DNA of 64,000 bases from Zingiber officinale (taxonomy: Eukaryota; Streptophyta; Magnoliopsida; Zingiberales; Zingiberaceae): contig NC_055993.1 in assembly GCF_018446385.1 (NCBI RefSeq), forward strand, positions 39,553,645 through 39,617,644. Reading direction: 5' to 3'. Below the pieces are notes generated by a model. The model searched no databases and had not been told where the DNA came from. It worked only from the letters and a program-made list of their open reading frames with translations. A program made the position numbers and the translations under genes. Position 1 is the stretch's first letter. Each line of letters opens with the position of its first letter. Below, one piece after another: positions 12,401 through 24,374 of this stretch.

Positions 12401-15400
12401 TAATTACTCCTTTAATTTAGCCCTAAAGATGAAGATGAGAATAGTCGACCTTTGCATCGAGCAAGCACCATGGAAAACGGTGATTGGCCTTCATATTATA
12501 ATTAATTAAGCATGAACTAACTCTTCATAATGCAATTCAATTTGAACAACCCTAGTTTCTTTTCTTCTACAGGGCCTCCTGATTCAGTACCAGATTGGAC
12601 ACGCGATCAACTCTCTCCAAAAAAACGTTGGCAACTAGTCAAGTGTCAGAACGGTAAGTAGCTAGCTAATTTTACTTGTTTACCTTATTGTTCTTCCTTG
12701 TTACATGACAAATGTATCTTCATATATAATCGCAGGGCTTCGGATCTTCCAGGAACTTTTAGAAGTTGATTACCTTGTATGCTATACATTCATATAGAGA
12801 CATGTTAATTAATTCACATTCCCATTGTTAAATCTCAATGCTATAGTAGGTAAACCTTCAACCTTTAATTCTTACTTGAACTTATACATATACATATACA
12901 CATACGATATGCAGCCGAGAAGATATAGCAAGGCAATGAAGGCAGTTGGTGTGGTTGAAGCCACATGTGAAGCGATTTTCGAGCTCGTTATGAGCATGGA
13001 AGGCACCCGCTTCGAGTAATTAAGAGACTTCTCCTTCTTGTTGATTATATATCTATATGTATAGCAATTGCATTTCTAATCATCTAGAATATATAAAATT
13101 GTGCATATATAGGTGGGACTGTAGTTTTCACTATGGTTGCCTAGTTGAAGAGGTTGATGGGCATACTGCTATTCTATATCATAGGATGCAACAACAATGG
13201 TTTCCCATGTAATATGATCTTGTCATTTCTAGTCGACTATTATTTGGAATAGTAGATGTTGTTAAGATAGATAGTTTTTTTTTTTTGTCCCAATGATATC
13301 ATCTTAAACTAACTAACAAAAAGTACTTTTAATCTTTTGTAGGTTCGTTTGGCCTCGCGACCTTTGTTATGTGCGTTATTGGCGACGCAACGATGATGGA
13401 AGCTATGGTGAGTAACTAAGTTCAGTGAAGGAACAAATTAAAAGAATTCTACTTTCAGCTTTCGAATATAATTATCGTGCATCGCTTAACTATATCGCGT
13501 TCTTAATGCGATATTGTAGTTGTGCTATTTCACTCTAGAGAGCATAAGAATTGCAGTCCTCAACCAGGATGCGTGAGAGCCCACATCGAGAGTACAAGCA
13601 TCTAATATCGCATCATTATGTTTGTTAATTAATTATTTTCCTATAGCAAAACTATGTGTTTTACCCATTGATTTATAACTTTAGGTGGTGGGTTCAAGAT
13701 TTCACCCCTTAAATCTCGCAATGGAGGACCTCGGACTCAAGTCCAACATCTAATGCAGATAGATCTTAAAGGGTGGTTCGTCGGTTATTTACCTTTGTTT
13801 CAACAACATTCTCTACTTCAGATGTTGAACACCGTTGCAGGTATACATATAGATATACACCAAGCTAAATATTCTTAATGCATACTTCATTGCACAATCT
13901 ATATTTGTGACCGTATGAATTCCTATGTGGTAGGGATGCGTGAACTCTTTTCACAAACAGATGAAATATATACGACGCCTAGAATTCCAATCATGGTCAA
14001 TATGACCTCGGATTCTAGTTTTAACAAAGAACAGAAAGGACGGGAAATTAACATTCAATCTAGTCAATCTTTAAGTAATGTGTTTAATGATAGTAGACAT
14101 TCAATCATTTTGGATGACGACACCGATGAGGATGAGGATAACCAAATAATCGAGATGGAAGACGAGGTTGGTCACCTAGTATACAATTTATTTTTATTCA
14201 ATTTAAATTTTCATTTACAAAATTAATGTTATTGTTACAGGGACACACCGGCATTATACAAACAGGTTTAATTGCTATGCACTCAAAAGATGGATACTTG
14301 TTTTAGTGTGTTCTTCTTGTTGAATTGAATTGACTCTTATATATTGCTATGCACTTTGTTTCGAAGAAGTGGGAGTAGAAACATTAGACACTTTTGACAC
14401 ATCTTGCTTCTCTGGAAATTTACATTGGGATGAAGGTGAAAACAGCCGCAATTGTTACCAAATACCCGATGGAAACAATTTCAAAGTTCGCGGTGAAAAT
14501 TATTTCAAAGACAAATCTAAGGTTGCTACTTGAAATATTTGATGAATATATAGTCATGTACATTTCATCATCAAACTGTGGAAGAAAAAAGGTTAGGAAA
14601 GATTTTGAGTTCATGCATTTTGGTTTAAGGTGCCTGCAGGAAACTTTCTCACTAAGCTTGTAGCGGTTGATTGGTTAAAGAGCACAAAAAGAATGGACCA
14701 TGTCGTGCGACAACCGGGGTGTGCAGCACAAGTAAGTTGGATCATAAAGAGAGACATAATAAACATATTAGAGAAAATTTGTTTAACATCTTGGTTTCTC
14801 ATAGGTTGCCTCCAAGAAAGGATTATTCTCCTTGGTCATAAACCTTCAAGTAAGTCCTTAATCGAGTACTTTAGACCTGTCTTTCTGTTTGAACTTGGAT
14901 GGTCACTGATCCTTTACTTGAGGAACACTCATTCAAACTCATCTAATTGTCGGTATTCTCCGGGTTCAAATTAATTAGGTAATTTTGTGCTCTCTTAGAT
15001 TCCAGGATCAACTCATTACAGCATGGTCTTTTACCATGTAAAGAAACAAGTGGAACCTGGATCACTCTTACAGCGTTTTGTGGATGGTGACGATGAGTTT
15101 CGTAACACTAGGTTGAAGCTCATACCCTCTGTCCCTAAGGTTTCTTCTCTCCACTTAAATCTCTCTATTTATCAATCTATCTATCAAGCCTCAGTTTTCA
15201 CCATCTATCTAATATCCTTTTAATGAATTCTAACACAGGGCTCATGGATTGTTCGGCAAAGTGTTGGAAGCTCGCCGTGTTTACTGGGTAAAGCAGTTGA
15301 CTGCACCTACATTCGCGGAGAAAAGTACTTGGAAGTAAGACCTAAAATACAATGCAATGTAGAAAAAAAATGAATATGGTAATCAATATTTGGTTTTGAA

Positions 15401-15712
15401 GAAAGATAGAATGATGATTGTGCAGATAGATGTGGATATTGGTTCTTCGACAGTGGCTAATGGAGTGTTAGGGCTCGTCTTTGGTGTAATCACATCCTTG
15501 GTGGTTGATATGGCATTTCTAATACAGGTAAAAACTTTAAATCTCATACGATCCTTCCTGAAAAGATTGTTTCAGCTTACAGTTTGGAGTTTCTGCAGGC
15601 TATTGGTAGCGATGAGCTTCCGGAACGGCTCATTGGCGCTGTTCGAATTGCACATATCGAACTCTCTTCTGCAGTCTTGGCAGATATTCCAGATACTCCT
15701 CCATCAGAATGA
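6434..15712 (+). CDS. EDR2L: ENHANCED DISEASE RESISTANCE 2-like protein (PH-START-DUF1336)
   Basis: 22 coding exons: 6434-6571, 6828-6902, 7959-8012, 9035-9100, 9219-9322, 12421-12479, 12573-12653, 12736-12776, 12915-13015, 13113-13208, 13343-13407, 13520-13591, 13685-13840, 13934-14166, 14241-14265, 14367-14521, 14630-14731, 14805-14849, 14999-15139, 15239-15334, 15426-15527, 15599-15712. The sum is 2121 nt, 706 aa, all phases agreeing and introns GT-AG. Residues 1-111 form a PH domain (starts MEKVVYEGWMVRYG; VIDGNCRVEDRG). About 166-385 is a START lipid-binding domain (RYSKAMKAVGVVEATCEA, WPRDLCYVRYWRRNDDGSY). An acidic linker (DDDTDEDED) follows. About 465-695 is the EDR2 C-terminal domain (DTSCFSGNL, SLLQRFVDGDDEFRN, GSSTVANGVLGLV). 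Arabidopsis EDR2 is near 718 aa, so this is full length. Family members bind phosphoinositides at endomembranes and restrain salicylate-dependent defence and cell death. The start is the family's N-terminal Met. The 3.1-kb intron 5 carries transposon debris. The call is firm; the exact paralogue is not. Confidence 0.95.
9800..10105 (+). pseudogene. LINE ORF2 C-terminal remnant, part 1 (intronic)
   Basis: In intron 5 of the EDR2-like gene. The plus strand reads LKGKFYKITVRPIMLYDAEC, then MRMLKWVYEHTRMD and IIRNE, which is the C-terminal region of plant LINE-type reverse transcriptases, with an in-frame stop just before MRMLKW. The text breaks off at 10105 and resumes at 11098, on the other side of a 992-bp insertion. 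Confidence 0.8.
10106..11097 (+). mobile_element. Solo-LTR-like element, copy B, inside a LINE remnant
   Basis: Starts TGTTAGGACACTTCG, contains 'ctagagggggagtgattagc' like copy D, and interrupts the LINE reading frame exactly between ATGAG at 10101-10105 and ATGAG at 11098-11102 (AATGAG also matches). A 5-bp target duplication, a TG start and the absence of coding capacity fit a solo LTR. The 3' end is less canonical (…TTCAATA instead of …CAACA), so the right boundary may be off by about 10 bp. Confidence 0.65.
11098..11405 (+). pseudogene. LINE ORF2 C-terminal remnant, part 2, with 3' tail
   Basis: Continues the frame of 9800-10105 with IREKVRIASIEKKLRETRLR, SVRRCE and LGRGRSK. It then reaches the usual plant LINE 3' end, 'gtcgaccccacctaatgaga' followed by a 'taaggcttggtt..ttgttgtt' tail near 11360-11405. 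Stops and frame shifts are present. Confidence 0.8.
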
Positions 15713-16182
15713 CTGCTTCAACTTATGCTGCATCCATTCATGCATCATGTTCTTTCTTGCAACTTCACCTGCTATTGACATTCAGAATAGGAACTGCAGG
15801 AAGCTTGTTCATTTACACGCCAATACTTGAAACTTCGCCTGTATTCTTAGACATGTCTATCCACTCTTTAACCTCATTTTTGAGTTTTACTAGGCTAAGA
15901 TTGTTTATCATGTTGAGCATGCACTTGTTACCTATACCTTTTTGGTGTTTTTGAGAATTTGTAAGGATTAAGAAATCAAACAGATAGCAAATGAATGTAT
16001 TGTCTAGAAAGTGAAGTCTTTCATTCCACTTACAATATTACCTCACTCTCTGTCCCCTAAAGTCATCAAAGTTGCATAATGCACAAAAAAAAAAAACAAT
16101 CAACTGCATTATATACTATCAAATTCAATTGAAGTCAACAACAACCTAACTGAGAAAAACACGATCCTTCTACCAGAAAGGC
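15713..16182. other. Intergenic space between convergent gene ends
   Basis: 470 bp between the stop of the EDR2-like gene (+) and the stop of the coiled-coil gene (-). It must hold both 3'UTRs, so the transcripts may overlap at their 3' ends. No other feature seen. Confidence 0.6.
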
Positions 16183-19100
16183 CTACAAAATATTTGGTAC
16201 CTGTGCAGCAAGTTTTTGCTGCAACTCCTTTATCTTCGAGCATAGCTCGACCTTCTGCTCCTTGTATCTCTGGAGCAAGAAATCCTTCCCGTCTATGACT
16301 TCCTTGAGCTCTTGCACTTGCTTCTTCAACATCTCTATCCTCTCTCTTTCGATGTTACTTTTCACTACTCTGACACAGTTCACTTCTATATCATCAATGC
16401 TATCAGCGTACCCATTTGTGAACCCATTGGCCATTTCTTGATGGCCATTTTTTGCGTCTACTGGTTTCTCAGAGGAGACAGACTCTGACAGACAATGATT
16501 AGCAATGACCTTTCTCAATTGCTGGATCTCTCTTTCAGAAGTGAACAAATCCCTACTGGTACAATCTAGTTGAGCCTGCATATGTGCTGATTGGGAGAAT
16601 TGAATATTGAGAGAATTCTGAAGTTCTGTTATTTGGGCCTGCATTTCCATTATCATCTCATCCCGTCTCTTAATTTGCTGCCGCAGTTTTTGTATCACCT
16701 CCCTTTTGCTATAGGCATCAGATCCAGATTCAGAGACACAAGGGGAATCTGAGCTGTTCGAGTGGTGCAACTGCTTCCTAGGCATCTCAAGACAATCAGG
16801 AGATGATATCCACAACATACTTCCGCTACCTTTATTTGGTTCTTCAGACGGGATTTCAACTAATGGAAGAGAGACATCTGAAGCATTCTTTACTAAGCTA
16901 TTAGGATGCTTGGTAACATCTGCAGAATATCAATCATACAGCAGAGAATACCACTTTAGTTATGTTGCATAATTGCCAACACTATGAGGTAAAACTAGAC
17001 ATTTAGGCAATATTTATTTGAATAGGAAGAAAGGAGGGGGAAGAGGAGGAAAGTGTTAAAAGATTCATGCTTCATGTGCAATTATATGATCCTTTACATT
17101 TTCATCCACCTCGCCCTCCTATTTTTCCACCTAAGGAACCTAGCCTCATGATAGATGAGTCATTAGGCTAAACACTGAAGCACCAAAACTGAATGAGCAA
17201 TCTCATAATTATAGGCTTTTAAAACAGTTGATTGTGTTTCTAATCTTGGAACGTTATCAAAATAACTAATGAAGCATCTATTATGTGCAACTTATTTCAG
17301 TCATATATCAGTAAAATATACAGTACTAGTAAGAACTAAGAAATATCAGAAGGGAAAAAATCCTTTCGAGAAAGAATCTGGAAGTGTCAGTTTCAGCATA
17401 TTTTTAAAGGTGACTGAGTCCATCCAAGATGAAATCTTCCAAATGTAGTATCTGAGATAGACAAGTCAATCAATGTGCAGTAGAAGTGGTGATAAACCCA
17501 ACCCCCTAAATTTTGAAAACAACTAAAGTGGGTAGCCACAGAAATGATACTAATTAGCATGCTAAGCTTTTCTAATACACTCTACACAATAGTTCAAATG
17601 GGACCTTATAGTTTTAATAGACTCTACTGCTGTGCTTCGGGGTGAAACAAGTAGGACTTTTACTTTAAGGCATGTTTTAGAATTCCACCAAAAAATTTTC
17701 TTACAGCAGTTCAACATAAAAAATAAATAAATACAATAAATTATAGGAACAAGAAAGTAATGCAAATAAACAATTGGGAAAGGCATGTAAATACATTCAA
17801 CCAAAATGAAGTCATCATGGCCCATCCCTCAGATGCTTGCCCAGAAAACAGGCTGTGAAACATGCTACATACAAAGGTCATTGGTTGGTTGTTTTCATTA
17901 AAACTGATAATTATTCCAGATATTTACTTTTTAAAAATTTGATATAATCAATGAAGTATTAATGCAGCTACGAATAGGATGCAATATTTCGCCACTACAT
18001 ATACATATAATTTATATTTGGATTACAAGAAAAATATTAAATACTATAATTTAAATGACGAGACAACTCTTAACACTTGAGATAACCAATATCAAAAGGA
18101 GATAGAGTTGATTGACAAATCTGAAAACTGGAATGCAAAACAATAGTTTATCATCACTTAAAATTACGGTATTCACGAATGGTGAAAAAATGATACATCT
18201 GGAATCAATAAGGTTAACAACAAAAGAAGTTTGGATCACATAAACATGTTATAGATACATTTTGCACCTCTCTCTGTTTCTTCCTAGAAAAAATATATAT
18301 ATAACTAAATTTTGGCAATACAATAAGGATATCTGAGTATCTTCAAGTCAAAGTTCAGAAATTATGTTTTTTATGTCACTAAATTGAAATCATATGTCAT
18401 ATTGATCTCTAAATATTTTGAAAAGCATATGCGACTAATATTACCATAAGCTATATTGCAAACTTATCTATTATCATTCCTTGTCATTGACTCATTGTTA
18501 ACAAAATCTTAAGTGACTAAAATTAATTTATTTTTCATGAAGCCGCAAAAAACTTATTATCATTTGCAAGGGATGGGAATTGGAGACGATTGTACACTGA
18601 CTAAATGGATTTAATAACAAGGAAATAATCTATCAGATGGCCATCAATTCGAAAAACTCACTTCAGTTATGTTTACCAACAATGCTTACTGATTTTGCAT
18701 GCAAAAATTTCTTTGAAAAACAAAATACCTTTATTCTGTTGAAGCTAATGCTCATATAATGCGTCATGTGAAATATATTCTTTAAGAAATTTAAAGCTAC
18801 CATTATAAAGTATATTAACTACAATTACATGTTCACAAGTTCTAAAAGTTTGTGGGGATAGACATGCTAAACTAGAGTAACATATACGGAACTCTGTTAC
18901 TGATTGGCAAGACAAGATTTTCCCCTGTGCCTTGACTTCTTCATAAATAAAATAGATTACAAAATTGTAAGCAATCAAGACAAAAAAAAACAGAACAAAA
19001 AAAAACCTTAGTTACAAATTTTCTTCTGTATGAAATTTAAAGTTGGCAAAGGAAGCAAACCTGAGAGACAGAAATTACAAACTTCCTCAACATGATTTAA

Positions 19101-19423
19101 GTTATGTAGATTTCTGTGCACCTTGCAAGCTCCCATACTTTTTTTGGATATAGATCTAGTATCTTCTGTTTGAATAACAACTCTTAAAACTAAATTAACT
19201 GTGTTCAAGTAATAAATATCAACTTAGACTAGGCATAATTCAAACCTTGATTTGCAAGATTTTGTCTCCTTGTTTCAAAGGCTTGCCTTACCTTAAATCC
19301 AAGCTTTATTGTTAGTGCGCTCAGCAATGCGCTGCCTGCAATAAGAACCCAGTTTATCCCTTCCTGATGCACATGATTTAACTTCTGACCTCTCTGTATC
19401 GGTGCATTAGTTTTTGGGTTCAT
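16183..19423 (-). CDS. Uncharacterised plant coiled-coil protein with N-terminal membrane segment
   Basis: Three coding exons on the minus strand: 19423-19246, 19165-19061 and 16919-16183, 1020 nt, about 339 aa, phases consistent. The first exon gives a start at MNPKTNAPIQRGQ, a hydrophobic segment WVLIAGSALLSALTIKLGF (residues about 26-44, probably membrane-spanning), then a basic stretch. Exon 2 gives a small Cys/His-containing segment (ACKVHRNLHNLNHVEEVC, NFC). Exon 3 is polar, then has two heptad-rich helices: about 165-236 (REVIQKLRQQIKRRDEMIME, SEREIQQLRKVIANH) and about 283-335 (ERERIEMLKKQVQELKEVI, KIKELQQKLAAQ). I recognise the protein as a conserved plant type but know no function; a membrane-tethered coiled-coil scaffold is inference. 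The first coding intron is taken as 80 nt, because the alternative 47-nt intron is shorter than usual for plants. Confidence 0.8.
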
Positions 19424-20930
19424 CTTTAAACTGGTTGATGGAAAAGAACGTGACTAAGGTGTTTGATTTGAGCTGCATCAAAATCCCACATATGAGGAAA
19501 AGACACCAGTCTGGAAAATTATAGGATAGCATAACTTGAAACACAGGCAAAGGGTAACAACCTTTTTCACTTTCACTTCAATATGTACAAATTTTCCAAA
19601 CCCAGAGAACAGTAGAGATGCATAAGAATGAAATATCAGAAAAAGGAAGCTAGAGCATAAAAGAAAATTAAAAATGCTAGCCACCAAAATGACACATAAG
19701 GAGTGTCAGCATTAGTGGATGGAAAAAGGAGGAGAATTTAGCATCTAGTTAAAATGTATATACTGGACAGCAATACCCATCTGCCACCATTGTATTATTT
19801 GCAATTACAAAGGATTTACTCTCTTTTATCAATGTGAATCATGATCTAGTTTATAAGAAAATTCATTCCAGTGTGAGTTCAATTTTAGCAACATAGTTTC
19901 CTATCACAACTTCATGTTTGATATCATAACTAGTCTTCAACTGACACTAGTCTAACAGGAAAATCTTAAGTTACAACAGCCAGCTCACAATGCAAGTCTT
20001 CGCATAGGTTAGTTCATCTCCTTCTATTTCTATGATTTATTCACATTATTCCCAGTTTTCATTATAGATCATTCTTTCTTAAAAAAAGACAATTATTAAA
20101 GAATTGTACTACCTGATAAAAAATTTCACTGGGAGTTTGGTTCTCAGTCTCAGAACTAGGCCTTATTTATTTCTCTAGAATTTGCTATAAATAATCTAAA
20201 CTGCTGACAAACTCCAGACGTGATAGCACACAGCCTAATATTCGGGAAAGCACTGTAAGCACCTTCGTTTCAGACCACCACCAACAAGGTCAAACTTAGA
20301 GATGTGGTAGCACGTTGTAATCATTCCTAATGTCAATTAACCCAGTGGACGAAGTGCACCACATGACTCAAATCAGAATTTCAATTCCATCATCAAAAAA
20401 GTATCATCAAGCCAAAACCCTAATCTTTCAAAAAATAAAAAGAAAAAGGAGAGATCCATAGTGAGACCCAACCACTGGAATGGCAAACTTGCTCATCTTC
20501 TACAAAATTCTTGGACAATTAATCCAACAGCCGAATCCATCGAGCGTACAGAACAATCTCATCAAACTAGAAATAAAATAAAAAATAAAAAACAGGGCAA
20601 TTGACGATACTACCTCGTGGATGCAGAACAGAGCAGACGGCGGAGTAAGCGGGATCTAACGAGACCGAGCAATTCGCTTTTCTGCTCTTCCTTCTATATC
20701 GAAGCGGTGGCGAACGATGAGATTGTTTCCAATCTCGCCGGCTTTGGATTTGGCGGCGCTTTGCTTCGCCCCCCTCGCTCTCGCTCTCTCTCTCTCTCTC
20801 TCTCGCCTCGCATTAAACGTCGCTTTCTTCTCTCTTTTCGGCTACGGACGGACTCTTGTCTGTGCCGTCATTTTTAATTTTTTAGCTGTCGGCATCGGCA
20901 TGCCCGCGTAAAACAAATTCCCAGCGGACG
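19424..20930 (-). promoter_or_regulatory. 5'UTR, leader intron and promoter of the coiled-coil gene
   Basis: An acceptor (gatgcag on the minus strand) lies at 19473-19479, so the first coding exon carries 49 nt of leader (19424-19472). A matching donor (CACGAG then GTAGTA) ends a GC-richer leader exon at 20614. The leader intron is therefore about 1.14 kb (19473-20613). The leader exon region contains a CT/GA dinucleotide tract at about 20777-20804, common in plant 5' leaders and core promoters. The transcription start is not determined but is probably between 20800 and 20930. The upstream flank is AT-rich. Confidence 0.6.
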
Positions 20931-21570
20931 TACGCATAGAGAGGTAGGAAAGAAAAGCTCTCACCGGAAGAAAATGATAAAAATGTCAATTAAAACTATG
21001 CGGTTGTGTCCACTTGCATGGAAAAATAATCGCAAAATTATGAACATTTTTTCCCTCCCCTCTTCATATTTTCCATTTAAGTAGACTAATAATAAAATAT
21101 CTAATTATCCTCATTAAGCATAATATTAAAATATTTAATCTCCACACGGCTTAGAAATCATACAATGGTGGCTTTTACCATACTTGTAGCATATTAATGT
21201 ATATTTATATAGTCGAGTTGTACTAGGAAAAGTTTATCATGAGGTATGATTTAATTTTTGATAAGTATAAATATTATTTTAGATTATCTCATGTCCTTTT
21301 TTAGGGAGGTCGCTAAACTAAGATTGAATAAGTCCTTGTGATTTTAGAATGTGTGGAATCATCTTGAAGGTGTCGCTAAGATAATGACTTCACCTCTTAT
21401 CATCAGTATGATGTGATTTCTTTTCTCTAATCAGTCTATCAATAGATTAATGAAAAAAAGTTATTTTATCAGCCAAGGTGATAGGTATTTAACATATCAT
21501 TCAGAGTGAGTTTTATGGTTATTTTTATATCTTCATTGGGTAGGTATAAGGTGAGGTTGAAGGTATGGAA
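20931..21570. other. Intergenic, no feature recognised
   Basis: AT-rich sequence between the promoter of the coiled-coil gene and the first LTR. I see no gene, TIR or tandem repeat in it. Confidence 0.5.
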
Positions 21571-24374
21571 GATGGTATTGGACAATCTTATCGGAGATAG
21601 AGTGGTCTGAATTGAAATTACGAATCAAATCAGACTTATTTGTTGAGTTGACTTGGGTTGATAATCTCAGGTTGCCAAGCATGGAAGGAAGAGCTGCTTA
21701 GAATGGCTGAGTTGGCTAGAAACTGGACTACCTTTTATGTCAGAGTGCAGACTCCCAAGTGCAAAGTTCAGGTGCAGACTTCCCAACTTCCCAAGTGCAA
21801 GCTCCCGACTCCCGAGTACAGACTCCCGAGTGCATAATCCGAGTTGCAGACTCCTAACTTCGGAGTGTAGACTCCCAATTTTCGAGTGTAGACTTCCGAG
21901 TCTAAATTCTAAGTGCAGACTCTTGACATCCGAATACAGACTCTAGACTCTCAAGTACAAATTCCCGATTGTAGAGTCCGAGTTACAGACTTCCGACTCT
22001 CGACTATAGAGTGCAAACTCCCGAATCTGAGTCCTGAGTGTAGACTTCCGACTGCAAAGTGCAGACTCCTGAGTCAGAGTCTCGAGTGCAGAGAGCATAC
22101 TCCTGAGTCTAAGTTGTCACCTCTTAACTTCGAGTGTCGAGTCCTAACTCCTAGTATAGGAAAGAAGATGTCCAGGCTTGCTTTCTAGCATTTTCCTTAA
22201 AACTGACTCATCCTCCTCCAGTTATGCTTTGAGATTATGATGGATATCTGTTTCCCAGAATATAGCGGTAGAACCATATACACAACAAAACACTGGTCAT
22301 TTGTGGCGAACTGAGAAAGTATCTTATTGCTATCATGAGCAAACCATCGAGCAAATATGCATAGCGGAGAGAAAATTTGGGGGAACGAAGGTGGAGGAAA
22401 ATCTTTGCTATTAGCTCTATTACTCTTGCTCTTAGTCATAACCTCCTTAGATAGGAGCTTAGACCCTTGCAGTATTCAATGGTTAAATTAAAGTCATTTA
22501 TTATTCATTAATTTGTCCAGCTCAAATGGCTAGAAGTTATAGATTCTTCATTAATCATTGATTAATGCATCTGTTTCATTTGAGCAACAAGCAAAAATAT
22601 TCAAGTGGTAAAATATTGGTTCATTCACTTGGGTAAATTTTATCCTGACCAGTCTGACATTCGACACGCATCAGTCGTGCTCGCACACAAATCAACTTGG
22701 TCCAATGCAATCTAGACCCTAGATTTGCAACCCCCCTTGGCACCTATGTGTGAGAAAGAGCTTCTCTCCATACATTCGTTCACATAATCAATACATATGC
22801 TGTAACGACCCGGCCCTCTTGGCCCATTTGGCGGCCCATTTGACGACCCTCGGATCGTCGACCGTCGGCCCTTATGTCGTCGGCCCATTTGGCGACCTCT
22901 CATGTCGTCGACCGACGACCCTTGGTCGTGCCGTTACTCACTAGGTCTTCCCACCCCTGGCTAGTGGATTTTTGCCTCCCCCAGGATTCAAACTCTAAAC
23001 CTCCAGGCTTAAGTATTAGAGTTTATGAATCCTGGTAACCAAGTGAGATGAGATCCTGGTAACCAAGTGAGATGATCTCATCTCACTTGGTTACCAGGAT
23101 TCATAAACTCTAATACTTAAGCCTGGAGGTTTAGAGTTCGAATCCTGGGGGAGGCAAAAATCCACTGGCCAGGGGAGGAAAGGGCCGCCAGTTGGGCTGC
23201 CACAAGGGCCACCCAAGAGGCCAAAGGGCCGGGTCGTTACAATAAAAGCCTTTTTATTGTAACGACCCGACCCTCCTGGCCCATTTGGCGACCTCTCATG
23301 TCGTCGACCGTCAGCCCTTATGTCGTCGACCCATTTGGCGACCTCTAATGTCGTCGACCGACGACCCTTGGCCGTGTCGTTACTCACTAGGACTTTCCAC
23401 CCCTGGCCAGTGAATTTTTGCCTCCCCCAAGATTCGAACTCTAGACCTCTAGGCTTAAGTACTAGAGTTTATGAATCCTGGTAACCAAGTGAGATTATAA
23501 CGACCCGGCCCTTTGGCCTCTTGGGCGGCCCTTGTGGCGGCCCAACTGGCGGCCCTTATGTCGTCGGCCCATTTGACGACCTCTCATGTCGTCGACCAAC
23601 GACCCTTGGCCGTGTCATTACTCACTAGGACTTTCCACCCCTGGCAGTAGATTTTTGCCTCCCCCAGGATTCAAACTCTAGACCTCCAGGCTTAAGTACT
23701 AGAGTTTATGAATCTTGGTAACCAAGTGAGATGATCTCACTTGGTTACCAAGATTCATAAACTCTAGTACTTAAGCCTGGAGGTCTAGAGTTCGAATCCT
23801 GGGGGAGGCAAAAATCCACTGCCAGGGGTGGAAAGTCCTAGTGAGTAACGGCACGGCCAAGGGTCGTCGGTCGACGACATGAGAGGTCGCCAAATGGGCC
23901 AACGACATAAGATCCGACGGTCGACGACCCGAGGGTCGCTAAATGGGCCAAGAGGATCGGGTCGTTACAATAAAAGGCGCCTTTTTATTGTAACGACCCG
24001 ACCCTCTTGGCCCATTTGGCGACCCTCGGGTCGTCGACCGTCAGCCCATTTGGCGACCTCTAATGTCGTCGACCGACGACCCTTGGCCGTGCCGTTACTC
24101 ACTAGGACTTTCCACCCCTGGTCAGTGGATTTTTGTCTCCCCCAGGATTCAAACTCTAAATCTCCAGGCTTAAGTATTAGAGTTTATGAATCCTGGTAAC
24201 CAAGTGAGATGACGACCCGAGGGTCGCCAAATGGGCCGCCAAATGGGCCAAGAGGGTCGGGTCGTTACATATGCAACAATATAAACCAGCCATAGTGCCT
24301 TGAAACTTCCAATATGGGACTAAACACATACACAAAGGAGTCTCCTTCCTCTTTTTCCATTCAGATTTCTAGCA
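21570..24374 (-). repeat. 3' LTR of the large minus-strand copia element (carries a foldback insertion)
   Basis: Direct repeat of 30.47-39.49 kb: shared blocks include 'gagtggtctgaat', 'gtcaagca'/'gccaagca', the array of 'gtgcagactcccgag' units (about 21735-22150), 'aaagaagatgtc', 'gagagaaaatttggg', and 'cacatgaatcaacttggt'-type sequence. On the minus strand it begins TGCTAGAAATCTG at 24374, directly after a purine tract of 13 G. Without the insertion at 22801-24268 it is about 1.34 kb. The inner boundary is clear; the outer end (about 21570) is approximate. Confidence 0.8.
22801..24268. mobile_element. Foldback array of alternating inverted ~200-250-bp units
   Basis: Begins TGTAACGACCCGG and ends GGGTCGTTACA, flanked on both sides by TATGC (22796-22800 and 24269-24273), a 5-bp target duplication. 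Inside, one unit of about 200-250 bp is present repeatedly in alternating orientation: forward 22801-23064, reverse about 23075-23255, forward about 23258-23493, forward 23494-23730, reverse about 23735-23985, forward about 23988-24210, and a partial reverse to 24268. Units join at AT-containing TATTGTAACGACC hinges and at 'gtgagatgatctcac' palindromes. Each reverse unit has GAGTTCGAATCC, close to a pol III box B. No ORF of note. It could be a foldback transposon, or SINE-like units trapped between LTR-like ends. Confidence 0.75.

Noticed and set aside
20617..20911. Plus-strand ORFs starting MDAEQSRRRS and MRLFPIS
   Set aside because: They are antisense to the GC-rich 5' leader and CT tract of the coiled-coil gene; no conserved domain, and codons follow the CT repeat.
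21737..22188. CRLP-repeat ORFs on the plus strand
   Set aside because: They arise from the LTR minisatellite 'gtgcagactcccgag', which is open by chance in two frames; similar text occurs at 30621-30863.
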